Positions 41,880 through 52,210 of a DNA stretch of 64,000 bases are shown one piece after another. Within the stretch, counting starts at the first letter, position 1, and each line of letters starts with the position of its first letter. A program made the translations under genes and the position numbers. Source of the DNA: CAVVPY01 sp963750295 (lineage in GTDB: Bacteria; Actinomycetota; Actinomycetes; Mycobacteriales; Jatrophihabitantaceae); contig CAVVPY010000001.1 of NCBI GenBank assembly GCA_963750295.1, positions 1,612,001-1,676,000 of the forward strand, given 5' to 3'. The notes under the pieces are model-generated. The model was not told the origin of the DNA, searched no databases, and was given only the letters and a program-made list of their open reading frames with translations.

Positions 41880-42407
41880 GTGACCGTCCCCCTCGTGGTG
41901 ATCGCCGCCCTGCTCATCGCACGGGCGACCGACGATCCGCAGCCGGCCTCGTCCGGGCCCCCGGTACTGCCCGCGGTCACCGCAACGGCCCCCCCGTCCT
42001 CGCCGGCCGCCGAGTCGGCCTGCGCCCGAGTCATCGGGGAACTGCCGTTGCGCCTGGACGGGCAGGACCCTCGCCGCGTCGCCACCGACCCGGCGTCGCC
42101 GTTCGTGGTGGCATGGGGCGATCCCGCGATCGTGCTGCGGTGCGGGGTGCCGCGTCCGGGACAGCTCGTGCCGGGGGCTGAGATCTACGGCGTCAGCGGC
42201 GTCGACTTCCTCGCCGTGCAGGGCGACGGCGCGACGACCTGGACGGTGATCGACCGCGCCGTCTACGTCGACGTCCGGGTGCCCGCGTCCTACCGCCAGC
42301 CCCCGCTGGGACCGATCGCCACGTCCATCGCGAAGGTGCTCGACCCGGTCTGCACCGACGCGTCCACCGAGACCGACCGCAGCAAGCTCTGCACCCATCG
42401 CCGCTAG
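41880..42407 (+). CDS. DUF3515-like membrane-anchored protein
   Basis: The protein has an N-terminal hydrophobic anchor (VPLVVIAALLIARA), a Pro/Ala/Thr-rich linker and an extracytoplasmic domain with ACARVIGELPLRLDGQDPR, WGDPAIVLRCGVPRP and WTVIDRAVYVDVRVP, which match the actinobacterial DUF3515 family of unknown function. The only canonical start is GTG 41880, which falls inside the hydrophobic stretch. The open frame continues upstream to 41826 with coding character (EVRHAAVIATA) but holds no ATG, GTG or TTG, so the true N-terminus may be longer. Confidence 0.8.
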   Translation: MTVPLVVIAALLIARATDDPQPASSGPPVLPAVTATAPPSSPAAESACARVIGELPLRLDGQDPRRVATDPASPFVVAWGDPAIVLRCGVPRPGQLVPGAEIYGVSGVDFLAVQGDGATTWTVIDRAVYVDVRVPASYRQPPLGPIATSIAKVLDPVCTDASTETDRSKLCTHRR

Positions 42408-42419
42408 TTCGGCTGGTTG

Positions 42420-42472
42420 CGCGATCTGTGCAGACTCGCCGCGCTTCACCGGCGCGTCTGCACAAGATCGCG
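42420..42472. terminator. Long hairpin between convergent DUF3515 and merR genes
   Basis: CGCGATCTGTGCAGAC (42420-42435) pairs with GTCTGCACAAGATCGCG (42456-42472) over 16 bp with one bulged base and a 20-base GC-rich loop. It sits between two gene ends and can serve as a terminator in both directions. Confidence 0.7.
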
Positions 42473-42491
42473 GACGGTCCCGGACAGCGGG

Positions 42492-43215
42492 TCAGGGTCG
42501 TTCGAGCCCGCGCCGCGCAGCCCGGTCGGCCGCCCGCCCGAATGCGCTGACCAGGCCCTGCACGGCCAGCGGCCGCAGCCGGGCCAGCATCGCGACCACC
42601 TGGTCGTGGTCGATCTCGCCGCGCTGGTAGGGCCCCCAGATCGCGTCGACGAAGACCTCGGTCAGCCCGTTCGCGACCGCGGTGGCGTGCTCCTCGATGA
42701 TCGCTCCCGAGTCGTGCAGCACCCGCGTCGGCACCGGCATCGCCATCAGTTCGGTCGCGTGGCCGAGCGCAGCCGTCGACACTCCGAAGGTGCCGTCGTC
42801 GTGCCGGTCCAGCGCGCCGACCTGCACCAGGTAGCCGATCTCCTCTTCGCGTCACCTGGCGCCCGACCCGTCGCTCGAGTCCGGCCCGGTCGAGTCGCTC
42901 GGCCTTGTCCGGCAGCCACGGGGCGAGGACGGAGGAGTGCACGGCATATTCGGACGGGCTGGCGTCGGCGGGGATGCGCGCCAGCACCCGCTCGATCGCG
43001 GCGAGGGTGTAGCCGTGTTCCTGCAGCGTCCGGATCAGGTCCAGGCGCATCCGGTGCGACGGGCCGTAGTAACCCAGCCGCCCGCGCCGCACCGGCGGGG
43101 GCAACAAGCCCTCGGTTGCGTAGAAACGGACCGTGCGTACCGTCATTCCGGTACGCGCAGCAAGCTCGTCGATGGTGAGTTCGTCCGCCTCGGGCAGTGC
43201 CGGAGCCGCGGTCAT
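42492..43215 (-). CDS. MerR-family transcriptional regulator (frame broken once)
   Basis: The N-terminal winged HTH is of MerR type: LTIDELAARTGMTVRTVRFY, then EGLLPPPVRRGRLGYYGPSH and ERVLARIP. The conceptual protein is about 240 residues, with a C-terminal effector region ending DRAARRGLERP. One extra base near 42845 (GAAGAGGAGATC on the coding strand) breaks the frame after GRQVTRR; removing it joins to EIGYLVQVGAL. The ATG follows a TACTCT box by seven bases. It is divergent from fadA, and dyads at 43253 and 43265 are candidate operators. It probably controls the fad genes. Confidence 0.82.
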
Positions 43216-43222
43216 ACCGGCG

Positions 43223-43228
43223 AGAGTA
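43223..43228 (-). promoter_or_regulatory. -10 element (TACTCT) of probable leaderless merR
   Basis: On the minus strand TACTCT ends seven bases before the merR ATG, with no Shine-Dalgarno sequence. Confidence 0.4.
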
Positions 43229-43252
43229 GTCCACGACACTAGCACTGGCGCT

Positions 43253-43275
43253 TCACAACTGTGACAGTGATACTG
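43253..43275. promoter_or_regulatory. Dyads between merR and fadA (candidate operator)
   Basis: TCACA-N2-TGTGA (43253-43264) is followed at once by CAGT-N3-ACTG (43265-43275). They lie in the 120-base divergent region between merR and fadA, where a MerR-type activator/repressor would bind. The link to this regulator is inferred. Confidence 0.4.
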
Positions 43276-43335
43276 GCAATACCGCTCCACGACCGACCAC
43301 AGACCCATCGACCCATCGACCAGGACGGGATCTCC

Positions 43336-44550
<1,215 letters not shown>

Positions 44551-44551
<1 letters not shown>

Positions 44552-46712
44552 TGACCGACACCATCCGCTGGGACCAGGACGCCGACGGCATCGTCACGCT
44601 GACGCTGGACGACCCGAACACAGCGCGCCAACACGATGAACGACGACTTCCGCACGTCGCTGTCCGCCACGATCGACCGGCTGGAGAAGGAGAAGGACTC
44701 GATCACCGGCGTCATCGTCACGTCGGCGAAGGACACCTTCTTCGCCGGCGGTGACCTCAAGCTGCTCGCCCAGGTGACCGACGAGAACGCGGCGGAGTTC
44801 GCGGCGGGCGTCGACCAAGATCAAGTCCGATCTGCGGCGGCTCGAGACGCTCGGCAAGCCGGTCGTCGCGGCGCTCAACGGCGCGGCACTGGGCGGCGGC
44901 CTCGAGATCGCGCTCGCCTGCCACCGCCGCATCGCCCTGGACAACCCGAAGTCGCAGTTCGGCTTCCCCGAGGTGACCCTCGGCCTGCTGCCCGGCGCCG
45001 GCGGCGTCGTCCGCACCGTCCGGATGCTCGGCATCGCCGACGGGCTGATGAAGGTGCTGCTGCAGGGCCAGCGCTACAACCCGGCCGACGCGGTCGGCGT
45101 CGGCCTCGTGGACGAGGTCGCGGCCTCGCCCGAGGCGATGCTCGACGCAGGCCCGGGCCTGGATCAAGGCCAACCCCGAGTCGGTCCAGCGCTTCGACGC
45201 CAAGGGCTACCGGATGCCGGGCGGCACGCCGTCCAGCCCGAAGCTCGCGGGCATGCTGCCGGCGTTCCCCGGCAACCTGCGCAAGCAGCTCAAGGGCGCG
45301 CCGATGCCGGCGCCGCACCACATCATGTGCGCGGCGGTCGAGGGTGCGAACGTCGACCTCGACACCGCGTTCGCCATCGAAGGCCGCTACTTCGTCAACC
45401 TGGCCAAGGGCCAGACCGCGAAGAACATGATCCAGGCATTCTGGTTCGACCTGAACTCGATCAACGCCGGCGGCTCGCGTCCGGACGGCTACGACCCGAT
45501 CCCGGCGAAGAAGGTCGCCGTGCTCGGCGCCGGCATGATGGGCGCCGGTATCGCCTACGTCTCGCGCCCGAAACGGCATCGAGGTCGTCCTCAAGGACGT
45601 CTCGATGGAGGCGGCCGAGAAGGGCAAGGCGTACTCGCAGAAGATCCTCGACAAGGCGGTCTCGCGCGGCAAGCTGACGCAGGACAAGGCCGACGAGGTG
45701 CTGGCGCGGATCACGCCCACCGACGACTACGCCGCGCTCGAGGGCTGCGACCTCATCGTCGAGGCCGTGTTCGAGAAGCAGTCGCTCAAGCACGAGGTCT
45801 TCGGCGACGCCGAGAAGGCCGTCCTGCCGGACGCGCTGCTCGGCTCGAACACCTCGACCCTGCCGATCACCGGGCTGGCCGAAGGGCGTGTCGCGCAAGG
45901 CCGACTTCATCGGGCTGCACTTCTTCTCGCCCGTCGACAAGATGCCGCTGCTGGAGATCATCCGCGGCGAGCAGACCTCCGACGCCGCGCTGGCGCGGGC
46001 ACTCGACTACGCCAAGCAGATCAAGAAGACGCCGATCGTCGTCAACGACAGCCGCGGCTTCTTCACCTCGCGCGTGATCGGGACGTTCGTCAACGAGGCA
46101 CTGGCCATGCTCGGCGAGGGCATCGCGCCCGCGACGATCGAGCAGGCGACCACGCAGGCCGGGTACCCGGTCGGTGCGCTGCAGCTGGCCGACGAGCTCA
46201 ACCTGGAGCTGTTCCTCAAGATCCGCAACGAGGCTCGCGAGGCGCAGGGCGACTCCTACACCGCGACACCCGTGCCGAGGACGGTCGTCGAGAAGATGGT
46301 CGAGCTGGGCCGGCCGGGTCGGCTCAAGGGCGCAGGCTTCTTCGACTACGACGAGAACGGCAAGCGCCAGGCGCTCTGGCCCGGGCTGGCCGAGCACTTC
46401 CCCGTGCCGGGCGACCCGGCCGAGGTCGATCTGCACGAGCTGTCCGAGCGGATGCTGGTCATCGAGGCGGTCGAGTCGGCACGCTGCGTCGAGGAGGGCG
46501 TGCTCATCACGACGGCCGACGCCAACATCGGCTCGATCATGGGCATCGGCTTCCCGCCGTGGACCGGTGGCGTGCTGCAGTACATCAACGGCTACCCGGG
46601 CGGCGTCGCCGGCTTCGTGGAGCGGGCCGACGAGTTCGCCGCGAAGCACGGTGCGCGTTTCGAGCCGAACCCGCTGCTGCGCAAGAAGGCCGAGAACGGC
46701 GAGACGTTCTGA
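44551..46712 (+). CDS. fadB: 3-hydroxyacyl-CoA dehydrogenase / enoyl-CoA hydratase fusion (frame broken five times)
   Basis: This is the bifunctional alpha-subunit of the fatty-acid oxidation complex. The conceptual protein is about 718 residues: an N-terminal crotonase domain (KPVVAALNGAALGGGLEIAL, then FPEVTLGLLPGAGG), a linker, the NAD-binding 3-hydroxyacyl-CoA dehydrogenase domain (KKVAVLGAGMMGAGIAYVS, LGSNTSTLPI, LHFFSPVDKMPLLEII) and the C-terminal domain (NDSRGFFTSRVIGTF). Extra bases near 44627, 44815, 45155, 45571 and 45888 break the frame, and total length modulo three agrees with five insertions. It overlaps fadA by three bases (TGATG). Confidence 0.85.
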
Positions 46713-46752
46713 CCCGTCGGCTCACCCCCGGCTTTGGGACGGGGGGACGCGG

Positions 46753-47895
46753 GTGACCGGGCCGCTGCACGGCATCCGCGTGCTCGAGCTGCCGGCGATC
46801 GGGCCGGTGCCGTTCCTCGGCATGCTGCTTGCCGATCTGGGTGCCGAGGTCGTCCGGATCGACAAGCTCGCCGACGGCGGCCCGTTCGGCGGCGTTGCCG
46901 GCCGGACCGCTCGGCCGCGGCCGCCGCTCGCTCGGGCTGGACGTGCGCAAGCCGGGCGGTGCCGAGGTGCGTGCTGCGCCTGGCCGAGACGTCGGACGCG
47001 CTGATCGAGGGCTTCCGTCCCGGCGTCGCCGAGCGGCTCGGTATCGGGCCCGACGACGTCGCTGGCCCGCAACCCGAAGCTGGTCTACGGCCGGATGACC
47101 GGGCTGGGGCCAGGACGGCCCGCTCGCCGACCACCGCCGGCCACGACATCACCTACCTCGCGATCACCGGCCTGCTGCACGGCATCGGGCCCGCCGAAGG
47201 TCCACCGGTGCCGCCGGCCAACTACGTCGCCGACTTCGGCGGCGGCGCGATGTTCCTCGCCACCGGCCTGCTGGCCGCGCTGCTGCACGTGCGCGCCGGC
47301 GGCGACGGCCAGGTCGTCGACGCGGCGATGACCGAGGGCGCGGCCTACCTGGGCTCGATGACCCGCACCTTCCACGCGGCCGGCGGCTGGAAGGACGAGC
47401 GCGCCGGCGAACCTGCTGGACGGCGGCGCGCCGAACTACCGCTGCTACGAGTGCGCGGACGGTCGCTGGGTGGCCGTCGGCGCGCTCGAACCGCAGTTCT
47501 GGGCGGCGCTCGTGGGCGCGCTCGGACTCGATCCGGCCACCGTGCCGTCCCCGTACGACCCCGCGCAGTGGCCGGCGTGCGCAGCCGTGCTCGACGCGAC
47601 GTTCCGGACGCGGACCCGCGACGAGTGGGCCACGATCGGGGCGCCGCTCGACGCCTGTCTCGCGCCGGTGCTGACCCTGGCCGAGGCGCCAGGGCACCCG
47701 CACAACGTGGCTCGCGGGTCGTACGCGCAGGTCGGCCCGGCCACCCTGGCGGCCGCCGCACCGCGGTTCTCGGCGACGCCCGGTGCCACGGGTCCGCTGA
47801 CGGCGATCGGCGCCGACACCTCGACGCTGCTGGGCGAACTGGGTTACAGCGAGGCCGACATGGACGCCCTGCGTGAGGCCGGTGCGATCGGCTGA
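46753..47895 (+). CDS. CoA-transferase family III / alpha-methylacyl-CoA racemase-like (frame broken about six times)
   Basis: This class epimerises 2-methyl-branched acyl-CoA or transfers CoA between acids; next to fadAB the racemase role for branched fatty acids is likely. The conceptual protein is about 378 residues: GIRVLELPAIGPVPFLGMLL, ADLGAEVVRIDK, LALIEGFRPGVAERLGIGPD-type segments, AGHDITYLAITGLLHGIG, PANYVADFGGGAMFLATGLL and NLLDGGAPNYRCYECADGRW. Extra bases lie near 46904, 46967, 47061, 47103, 47136 and 47411. The start is GTG, 40 bases after fadB. Six insertions are consistent with the overall length. Confidence 0.8.
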
Positions 47896-47915
47896 GAACT
47901 GTCGGTGCTCATCGC

Positions 47916-47921
47916 TAGCGT
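47916..47921 (+). promoter_or_regulatory. -10 element (TAGCGT) of a probable leaderless gene
   Basis: TAGCGT ends seven bases before the ATG of the glyoxalase-fold gene, with no Shine-Dalgarno sequence between. It lies 20 bases after the racemase-like gene, giving that gene's neighbour its own promoter. Confidence 0.45.
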
Positions 47922-47928
47922 CGCGGCC

Positions 47929-48294
47929 ATGGATTACCGACTCGAAGTTGTCTTCGTGCCCGTCACCGACGTCGACCGCGCCAAGGAGTTCTACGTCGAC
48001 AAGGTTGGCTTCCACGCCGATCACGACCAGCAGGTGCACGAATCGTTGCGATTCGTGCAGTGCACCCCGCGCGGTTCCGCGTGCTCGATCGCGTTCGGCG
48101 TGGGGCTGACCGACCGCGCACCGGGGACGACCGGTCCGCTCATGCTCGTGGTCGACGACGCGGACGCCGCGCGGGCCGACCTGGCATCGCGCGGGGTGGA
48201 CGTCGGCGAGGTCGATGAGCAGCCGTGGGGTCGGTTCGTCTACTTCAGCGACCCGGACGGCAACACCTGGAATGTCCAGCAGATCGTGCGCTGA
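47929..48294 (+). CDS. Glyoxalase/bleomycin-resistance/dioxygenase superfamily (VOC) protein
   Basis: The 121-residue protein is intact and has the VOC beta-alpha-beta-beta-beta pattern: LEVVFVPVTDVDRAKEFYVD at the N-terminus and GRFVYFSDPDGNTWNVQQI at the C-terminus, the classical YFSDPDGN signature with a metal-ligand-like aspartate/glutamine region. Substrate cannot be told; members act on methylglyoxal adducts, catechols or antibiotics, or epimerise methylmalonyl-CoA. The ATG at 47929 follows a TAGCGT box. It is convergent with the next gene (19-base gap). Confidence 0.88.
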   Translation: MDYRLEVVFVPVTDVDRAKEFYVDKVGFHADHDQQVHESLRFVQCTPRGSACSIAFGVGLTDRAPGTTGPLMLVVDDADAARADLASRGVDVGEVDEQPWGRFVYFSDPDGNTWNVQQIVR

Positions 48295-48313
48295 GGGGCC
48301 GGCGATGACGGGG

Positions 48314-49279
48314 TTAGGTCGTCTTCGCCAGGCGATCGCGCAGTTCGGCCAGCTGTGCCTCGTCCAGCGCCGTCTCGCTGCCCAGCAGCCAGTCCCAGTT
48401 CTCGTCGGCCCACCGGTAGCTGTTGGGGTAGCGGACATGGTCGGCGTCGTCCCACGGCGCGTCCGAGTGCGGCCGGCGCACCAGCGTGCCGCCGGCGACG
48501 GAATGGAAGCTGAGCAGGAACGCGCCGGTCTCGTCGGACCACTCGTGCAGCGTGACGACCGGCGGCACGAATACCGGCAGCTGCGCCATGCCGCGCTCGG
48601 CCAGCCACGCCCGCCGCCCGGCGAGATCGGCCTCGTGCTCGGCGTCGTGGTCGCGCGGCGGCTGGGACTTGCCGGTCCAGACGAACAGCTCGGCGGGCAG
48701 GTCGGCGCCGATCTCGAGCGAGACCCATTCGTGGTACGAGCCGAAGTCGCGGTTCGCCTGGCGCAGTACGACTCCGGTCGCGGCGTCCACGGTCAGTTGC
48801 ATCGGGTAGGGCTTGCGGGGCGGTGGGGCCAGTTCGAACAGCCAGGCCGGCCGGCCCAGGAACTCCACGGCCGTGATCGGGCCGGACACGCGGGTGAAAT
48901 CGTCGCCCTCCCACCTGCTGGCCGGTAGCCGGCGCACGAACTCGGCGCCGGCCCAGCCCAGCGATACCCGGTTGGCGGGGTAGGCGGTCGGTGGTTCGGT
49001 GGCGAACAGCCAGGTCGTCTCGGCGCCGAAGATCGCCGTCACCTCGCCGGACGGGCGGGCGACGCGCACCAGGTCACCGCTGCGCTGGATCCGGATCTCG
49101 TGCTCACGCACGACGACCCGGCCCAGCGTCGGATGCTCCTCGACGACCTCGTCCTCGTCCGCGTCGTCGCTGTCGTCGAGCTGCCACACCTCGCGCTCGC
49201 GCAGGATCCCCGACAGGCGGTCGGTCGTCCCGTCGCCGTAGGCCATCAGCACGACCAGCTCGGGCCAGGTGATCGTCAT
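48314..49279 (-). CDS. Uncharacterised actinobacterial protein coupled to ddl
   Basis: The 321-residue protein is intact although its neighbours are frame-broken. It has no signal peptide or membrane segment. The first half is rich in beta-strand patterns and includes an acidic run (QLDDSDDADEDEVVEEHP), then PYPMQLTVDAATGVVLRQ, which resembles the substrate-carrying beta-sheet of LolA/RseB-like or other DUF proteins. The second half is Trp/Asp-rich (YRWADENWDWLLGSE). The ATG overlaps the ddl stop by four bases (ATGA), so it is translated with ddl. I do not recognise a named family. Confidence 0.75.
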   Translation of the reverse strand: MTITWPELVVLMAYGDGTTDRLSGILREREVWQLDDSDDADEDEVVEEHPTLGRVVVREHEIRIQRSGDLVRVARPSGEVTAIFGAETTWLFATEPPTAYPANRVSLGWAGAEFVRRLPASRWEGDDFTRVSGPITAVEFLGRPAWLFELAPPPRKPYPMQLTVDAATGVVLRQANRDFGSYHEWVSLEIGADLPAELFVWTGKSQPPRDHDAEHEADLAGRRAWLAERGMAQLPVFVPPVVTLHEWSDETGAFLLSFHSVAGGTLVRRPHSDAPWDDADHVRYPNSYRWADENWDWLLGSETALDEAQLAELRDRLAKTT

Positions 49280-50366
49280 GTCGAGCCCCGCCGCAGCGCG
49301 GACTCGATCAACCGGTCGACGAGGTGCGGGTAATCCACGCCGGACGCAGCCCACATCTGCGGGAACATCGAGATCGGCGTGAACCCCGGCATGGTGTTCA
49401 CCTCGTTGACGATAACTCGCTCGTCCGGGGTGACGAAGAAGTCGACCCGTGCCAGGCCCGGCGCAGTCGAGGGCGGTGAACGCGACGCAGGCCGCCGCAC
49501 GCACCTCGGCCGTCACCGCGTCGGGCAGGTCTGCGGGGACGTCGAAGTCACACGCGTCGTCGAGGTACTTCGCCTCGTAGTCGTACCAGTCGTGGCCGCG
49601 CACCAGCCGGATCTCGGCCGGGACGCTGGCCTCGGGCCGGCCGTCGCGCGTCCTCGAGCACGCCGCACTCGATCTCGCGGCCGGTCACCGCCGCCTCGAC
49701 CAGCACCTTGGTGTCGTGCTCGAACGCGGCCGCGACCGCGTCGGCGAGGTCGGCCCAGTCGGTGACCTTGCTGATGCCGATGCTCGATCCGGCTCGGGCC
49801 GGCTTGACGAAGACCGGCAGGCCCAGATCCTGGACGCTGAGCGGGATCGGCGTCGTCCGGGCGGCGGATCACCGCGTAGCGCCCGACGTCCAGCCCTTCG
49901 GCGGCGCAGCAGCTTCTTGGTGAACTCCTTGTCCATCGCCGCAGCGCTGGCGAACACGCCGGGCCCGACGTACGGGCAGGCCCGCCATCTCCAGCAGCCC
50001 CTGAAGCGTGCCGTCCTCGCCGAAGCGTCCGTGCAACACGGGGAAGACGACGTCGACCGTCTCGAGCACGCGCGCACCCGATACCGGATCGACGGTGACC
50101 AGGCCGGTGGCGGTCGGATCCCCGGGCAGCACGACCGCGGTTCCGTCCGTGACGGCCGGGGTCGCCCGGCCGGAGATCTGCATGCTCGCGGTGTCCCCGG
50201 ACGTGAGCACCCACGCGCCCGCAGGCGTGATCCCGACCGGAACGACCTCGTACTTGTCCGGGTCGAGCGCCGACATCACGCTGCCGGCCGATACGACCGA
50301 GATGCCGTGCTCGCTGCTACGGCCCCCGAAGATGACCGCGACTCGGATTCGACCCACGTCGCACAC
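49276..50366 (-). CDS. ddl: D-alanine--D-alanine ligase (frame broken about five times)
   Basis: It makes the D-Ala-D-Ala dipeptide for peptidoglycan. The conceptual protein is about 361 residues: RVAVIFGGRSSEHGISVVSA, FPVLHGRFGEDGTLQGLLEM, GPGVFASAAAMDKEFTK, PVFVKPARAGSSIGISKV-type ATP-grasp strand, and FFVTPDERVIVNEVNTMPGF with metal-binding Glu and Asn. Single extra bases lie near 49975, 49912, 49860, 49648 and 49465. The GTG start directly follows the gpsA stop. Order plsC-gpsA-ddl is conserved in actinobacteria. Confidence 0.87.
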
Positions 50367-51367
50367 CTAACGGGCCTCGCTCTTCACCGAGCGCGACATC
50401 AGCCGTTCGAGCATGTCCGGCGGGGTCATCGACCCGAAGCACACCGCCTCGACAGCGGCACAGATCGGGACGTCCACGCCGTGGCGGCCGGCCAGCTCGA
50501 GCACCGAGCGGCACGATTGCACGCCCTCGACGACCTGACCGTGCGCTGACTGCTTGCGCCTGCTCCAGGGTGTCACCGCGACCGAGCCGCTCGCCGAAGG
50601 TGCGGTTGCGCGAGAGCGGGGAGCTGCACGTGGCGACCAGGTCGCCGAGGCCGGCCAGGCCGGCGAACGTGATCGGATCGGCGCCGAGCGCCGCACCGAG
50701 CCGTGCCGTCTCGGCCAGGCCACGGGTGATCAACGACGCGATGGAGTTGTCCCCGAAACCCATGCCGATGCCGATTCCGCATGCGAGCGCGATCACGTTC
50801 TTGACCGTCCCGCCCAGCTCGGTGCCGATCACGTCGGTGTTCGTGTACGGGCGCAGGTACGGCGCCGAGCACGCTTCCTGCGACCCGCCGCGCGGTTGCC
50901 TCGTCGGTGCAGGCGATGACCGTGGCGGTCGGCTGCTGTTGCGCGATCTCGCGGACGAGATTCGGACCCGACACGACCGCGATGCGCTCGGGCGGCGCGC
51001 CGGTGACCTCGGCGATGACCTCGCTCATCCGCTTCGCGGTCCCGAGCTCGATGCCCTTCATCAGGCTGATCAGGACGGCGTCCGGCGGCAACAGCGGCAC
51101 CCACGTGATCAGGTTCTCGCGCAGCTTCTGCGACGGGACCGCGAACGCGACGAGATCGGCCCCCGCGAGGACGGTGGCGGCGTCCGCAGACACGCGCAGC
51201 GGCGGCAGGGCGATCCCCGGCAGGTAGTCCGGATTCTCGTGCTGCTCGGCGATGTGGACGGCCAGTTCGGGCCGGCGGGCCCACAGCGACACGTCCGCCC
51301 CGCTGTCGGCGAGGACCTTCGCGAAGGTCGTCCCCCACGAGCCGGCGCCCAGTACGGCGACCCTCAC
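50367..51367 (-). CDS. gpsA: Glycerol-3-phosphate dehydrogenase [NAD(P)+] (frame broken twice)
   Basis: It makes sn-glycerol 3-phosphate for phospholipid synthesis. The conceptual protein is about 332 residues: RVAVLGAGSWGTTFAKVLAD (dinucleotide fold), VSLWARRPELA, VVSGPNLVREIA and NVIALACGIGIGMGFGDNS, then LAGLGDLVATCSSPLSRNR with the catalytic-domain signature. Extra bases near 50886 and 50550 break the frame; removal joins ATARRVAE to the substrate domain and TLEQAQ to HGQVVEGV. The GTG overlaps the plsC stop by four bases. Confidence 0.88.
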
Positions 51368-52107
51368 GGGGTGCGCGTCCAGTGGAACAGCTCACCCGTC
51401 GGCGCGGGTTCGTCGCGCAACTGCGCCACGTCCTCCCGCAACTGCTTCATGATCACGTCAGTCACCTCGCGCAGAGTGGCGACATCGGGACGCCGGCCCC
51501 GATACGCCGACAGGTCGATCGGCTCACCGACCGACATCACGTGCCGCGGACGCGGGATCAGCCGCACCCGCTTCCGGTACAGGTCTACCTGATGTTGCAC
51601 CCCCCACTGCGCGATCGGCACGACCGGCACATCGGGAGCGAGCAGGGCCAGCCGGGCGGCGCCGGTCTTGCCGACCATCGGCCAGCCGTCCGGATCCCTG
51701 GTGACCGTCCCCTCGGGATGCAGAACGATCAGGCCACCGTCTCGCAGCGCATCGACCGCCGCGGCAAAGGACTGGCGCGCGTCAGCCGTGCCACGCTTGA
51801 CCGGGATGTGGCCCATCGCCCGCATCGCCGCACCGACGGCGAACACGTCGAAGATCGTGTCCTTGGCCAGAAACCGGGGCCGACGGGCCCCGTCGATGAT
51901 CATCTTCGCGACGAGGAACGGGTCGACGTGGGAAATGTGGTTGGTGACGATGATCGCGCCGCCCTGCTGGGGCAGGCGTTCGAGGTTGCGGTACCGGCTG
52001 CGGACGAGCACTGAGAACGGTCCGTAGAGCACCGCCATCACCACACCCCAGGCCAGGCCGAGCTTCTCGCCGTAGCCCGGTCGCCGCAGCTTCCTGGTCC
52101 CAACCAA
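51364..52107 (-). CDS. plsC: 1-acyl-sn-glycerol-3-phosphate acyltransferase (PlsC type)
   Basis: It acylates lysophosphatidate to phosphatidate at the membrane. The protein of about 247 residues is intact, with a hydrophobic N-terminal stretch (LGLAWGVVMAVLYGPFSVLV), the catalytic NHISHVDPF (NHx4D), FLAKDTIFDVFAVG, and HPEGTVTR (EGT motif). TTG at 52107 is preferred, with GGGAG seven bases upstream; ATG at 52179 would add 24 very basic residues overlapping the divergent gene's start. It is the first gene of plsC-gpsA-ddl. Lipid precursor synthesis and acylation are thus paired. Confidence 0.9.
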   Translation of the reverse strand: MVGTRKLRRPGYGEKLGLAWGVVMAVLYGPFSVLVRSRYRNLERLPQQGGAIIVTNHISHVDPFLVAKMIIDGARRPRFLAKDTIFDVFAVGAAMRAMGHIPVKRGTADARQSFAAAVDALRDGGLIVLHPEGTVTRDPDGWPMVGKTGAARLALLAPDVPVVPIAQWGVQHQVDLYRKRVRLIPRPRHVMSVGEPIDLSAYRGRRPDVATLREVTDVIMKQLREDVAQLRDEPAPTGELFHWTRTP

Positions 52108-52199
52108 CGCCCATCTCCCTGTCCGTCGACCTGTCACGCGATGCCGTGACGCCGACCGCCCGCGTGAAGTCTGCCGCATGCGGCCTCACCGCCGGTCGT

Positions 52200-52205
52200 T
52201 AGCGT
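52200..52205 (+). promoter_or_regulatory. -10 element (TAGCGT) before the Mx-type peptidase gene
   Basis: TAGCGT ends five bases before GTG 52211, with no Shine-Dalgarno sequence in between. Confidence 0.35.
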
Positions 52206-52210
52206 GTGCA

